A DNA stretch of 64,000 nucleotides from Pseudomonadota bacterium (GTDB taxonomy: Bacteria; Pseudomonadota; Alphaproteobacteria; Rhizobiales; Aestuariivirgaceae), in the NCBI GenBank assembly GCA_963205315.1, contig CAUJIO010000078.1:1-64000 (forward strand), in the 5' to 3' direction. Position 1 is the stretch's first letter. Every line of letters begins with the position of its first letter. The position numbers were made by a program, and so were the translations under genes. Shown piece after piece: positions 62,480 to 64,000 of the stretch. Under the pieces are notes generated by a model. It made no database searches, had not been told where the DNA came from, and saw only the letters and a list, made by a program, of their open reading frames with translations.

Positions 62480-63868
62480 TTAGCTGGCTGGCCTGTAGAG
62501 GGGAAGCACCAGCTTGGCGGCAAGCCCCGGGTGATTGTCCTCAAGAACGAGTGTCCCCTTGTGCAGTGTCATGACACCCGACACGAGGCTCAGGCCAAGA
62601 CCGTTCCCGGGCTGTGACCGGCTGGCATCAAGTCTCACAAAGCGCTCCGTCACCCGACCGCGGTCAGCCACCGGAATTCCTTCGCCATGATCGCGGACGG
62701 CGATGACCACCTTGTCGCCTTCGATTCCGGCCGCCACTTCAATCTGCGGCGTCTCGCCGGGAGACGCACCATATTTCAGCGCATTATCCAGCAAGTTGGT
62801 CATCGCCTGCGCAAGCAGTTGGCGATCTCCCAAGACGTTCAATCCGGACGACATGCTGCTGGTCAGCGTGCCGCCCGCATCTTCCGCCATCGGCTCATAA
62901 AGTTCAGCGACCTCGGCGACAATGGCACTGACGTCGAGCGGCCGCAAACCTGCACGAGCCTCACCGGCCTCGGCACGGGCAATCGACAGCAAGGCATTGA
63001 ACGTTGCGAGAAGCCGGTCGCTTTCATCCACCGTCTGTTCCAGGGCCTGCCGGTATTCGGGCTCAGCGCCCGAGCGCAAGGCCGCTTCCACCCTGGCCTT
63101 GATGCGAGTCAGCGGTGTCTTGAGATCGTGCGCCACATTGCTCGATACTTCCTGCATGGCGGCCATCAGGCGTTCGATCTGGTCGAGCATCTCGTTCAGT
63201 GACAGCGCGAGCCGGTCGAGTTCATCGTTGGAGCCCTGCACCGGCATGCGGCCCGACATATTTCCCGCCATGATCGTGCGGCTCGCTTCGGTGATGGCAT
63301 CGACGCGCCTCAGAAAATTGCGGCTCATCAGCACGCCTCCACCCAGGCCCAGGACCAGGGCAATGGCGAGCGCATAGTAGATCGTGCTGCGGATGATGTT
63401 TGCAAACTGGCGCAATGCCTCGACATCGCGGCCGACGACGAGTTCGAAGTCACCCTCCAGGTCGGTATGGAAAGCGCGGGCAACGTGGTGTTCGCGCGAC
63501 GGCCCGCGATCGATCTCGAGCGGAAACTCGATCCAGCTGGCCCGGTCTTCCGGCATGGCGGGAAGCGAGACCAGATTGCCGGCAATGCGGCGGCCCGTTG
63601 CATCGGCCAGCAGATAGACAGAGCCGCCATCATCCGCACTTCGGCGGCGGATGGTGTCGATAATTCCGTTCAGGCCGCGGATGCGATACTGATCTGCGAG
63701 TGCCTGCACTTCGGCGCGGATGGTGTCGTCGGTCTGGCGCTCGAGCAGGACAGCGGTATTCCAGTAAACATACCCCAGCAAGGCCGCGACAGAGATCGCG
63801 AACAGGACGAGGTAGAGGGCCGCCAACCGGAACGTCGAAGTCCTGAGGAGATTGAACCTAGCTGTCAC
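62480..63868 (-). CDS. Membrane sensor histidine kinase (HAMP, HisKA, HATPase)
   Basis: The 462-residue kinase has two membrane helices (LAALYLVLFAISVAALLGYV and IYYALAIALVLGLGGGVLMS), a periplasmic sensing domain between them, HAMP (SRTIMAGNMSGRMPVQGSND) and the phospho-acceptor SSNVAHDLKTPLTRIKARVE. The ATP domain has NLLDNALKYG, DHGEGIP and GNGLGLSLVSG. The GTG start at 63868 overlaps the regulator's stop by 11 bases. The pair upstream of glnE matches an arrangement I recall from rhizobia. Confidence 0.9.
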   Translation of the reverse strand: MTARFNLLRTSTFRLAALYLVLFAISVAALLGYVYWNTAVLLERQTDDTIRAEVQALADQYRIRGLNGIIDTIRRRSADDGGSVYLLADATGRRIAGNLVSLPAMPEDRASWIEFPLEIDRGPSREHHVARAFHTDLEGDFELVVGRDVEALRQFANIIRSTIYYALAIALVLGLGGGVLMSRNFLRRVDAITEASRTIMAGNMSGRMPVQGSNDELDRLALSLNEMLDQIERLMAAMQEVSSNVAHDLKTPLTRIKARVEAALRSGAEPEYRQALEQTVDESDRLLATFNALLSIARAEAGEARAGLRPLDVSAIVAEVAELYEPMAEDAGGTLTSSMSSGLNVLGDRQLLAQAMTNLLDNALKYGASPGETPQIEVAAGIEGDKVVIAVRDHGEGIPVADRGRVTERFVRLDASRSQPGNGLGLSLVSGVMTLHKGTLVLEDNHPGLAAKLVLPLYRPAS

Positions 63869-64000
63869 GGATCATGTATCCCGCCCCTCGCACAGTCTGG
63901 AGGATCGGTTCGTCATAACCCTTGTCGATCTTGGAGCGAAGCCTGGAAATGTGCACGTCGATCACGTTGGTCTGCGGGTCGAAGTGATAGTCCCAGACAT
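63858..64000 (-). CDS. OmpR-family response regulator, C-terminal end only
   Basis: The last 46 residues are visible (WDYHFDPQTNVIDVHISRLR, then SKIDKGYDEPILQTVRGAGY), the winged-helix DNA-binding end of an OmpR/PhoB regulator. The rest lies beyond the window. It is the partner of the overlapping histidine kinase. Confidence 0.9.
   Translation of the reverse strand, partial: VWDYHFDPQTNVIDVHISRLRSKIDKGYDEPILQTVRGAGYMIRDS

Overview
The window looks like a chromosome segment of an alphaproteobacterium, most likely Hyphomicrobiales. The reasons are GC-rich codon use, a sorbitol/mannitol (smo-mtlK) locus of the rhizobial/Rhodobacter type, a PrsD/PrsE-like type I secretion pair, an ECF sigma factor with a membrane anti-sigma partner, and glnE beside an OmpR-type two-component pair. 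Species cannot be fixed from the sequence alone.

Region 1 (about 1-20.7 kb) is accessory and mosaic. It starts with a 5'-degenerate tRNA-Val(CAC) fragment and a serine recombinase that has lost its catalytic N-terminus and is joined in frame to an IS3-type transposase tail. It ends (20.29-20.70 kb) with a second, more decayed copy of the same tRNA-3'-flank plus recombinase-C-terminus arrangement, in the same orientation. Between these lie an old-yellow-enzyme/epimerase pair, a diheme peroxidase/YtkA-like/MFS operon beside an AraC regulator, a LysR-linked detoxification set, two alcohol dehydrogenases, an alpha/beta hydrolase, an AbgB-like amidohydrolase, further IS3 scars, a LysR remnant and a diverged 140-bp duplicate of the araC-ytkA junction.

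Region 2 (20.9-28.4 kb) is the most unusual part. A HlyD adaptor, an ABC exporter whose ATPase motifs are altered and a 2OG-Fe(II) oxygenase form one operon. It diverges from two linked HExxH metallopeptidase-like genes. A 611-residue protein built almost wholly of an X-[D/N]-E tripeptide repeat follows. I read this as a candidate export and modification system for a highly acidic repeat polypeptide.

Region 3 (28.9-30.2 kb) holds a LOG-family protein and an Rnk-like regulator. Region 4 (30.7-40.7 kb) is a polyol locus: HAD phosphatase, SorC-type regulator, ABC transporter smoEFGK, a GMC oxidoreductase, sorbitol dehydrogenase and mannitol dehydrogenase, tightly coupled. Region 5 (40.7-51.9 kb) is a catabolic cluster with OsmC, HutD, enamidase-like amidohydrolase, SMP-30 lactonase, M20 deacylase, DUF1028, Rieske oxygenase, RidA, HpaB/HpaC-type monooxygenase, LysR and a DadA-like oxidase. 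It probably degrades a nitrogen-containing cyclic compound of unknown identity.

Region 6 (51.9-64 kb) looks like core genome: a GreA/GreB-type factor, aminopeptidase N, a PAS histidine kinase, an ECF sigma/anti-sigma/CpxP-like operon, a four-EF-hand protein, glnE, and a histidine kinase with its response regulator cut by the window edge.
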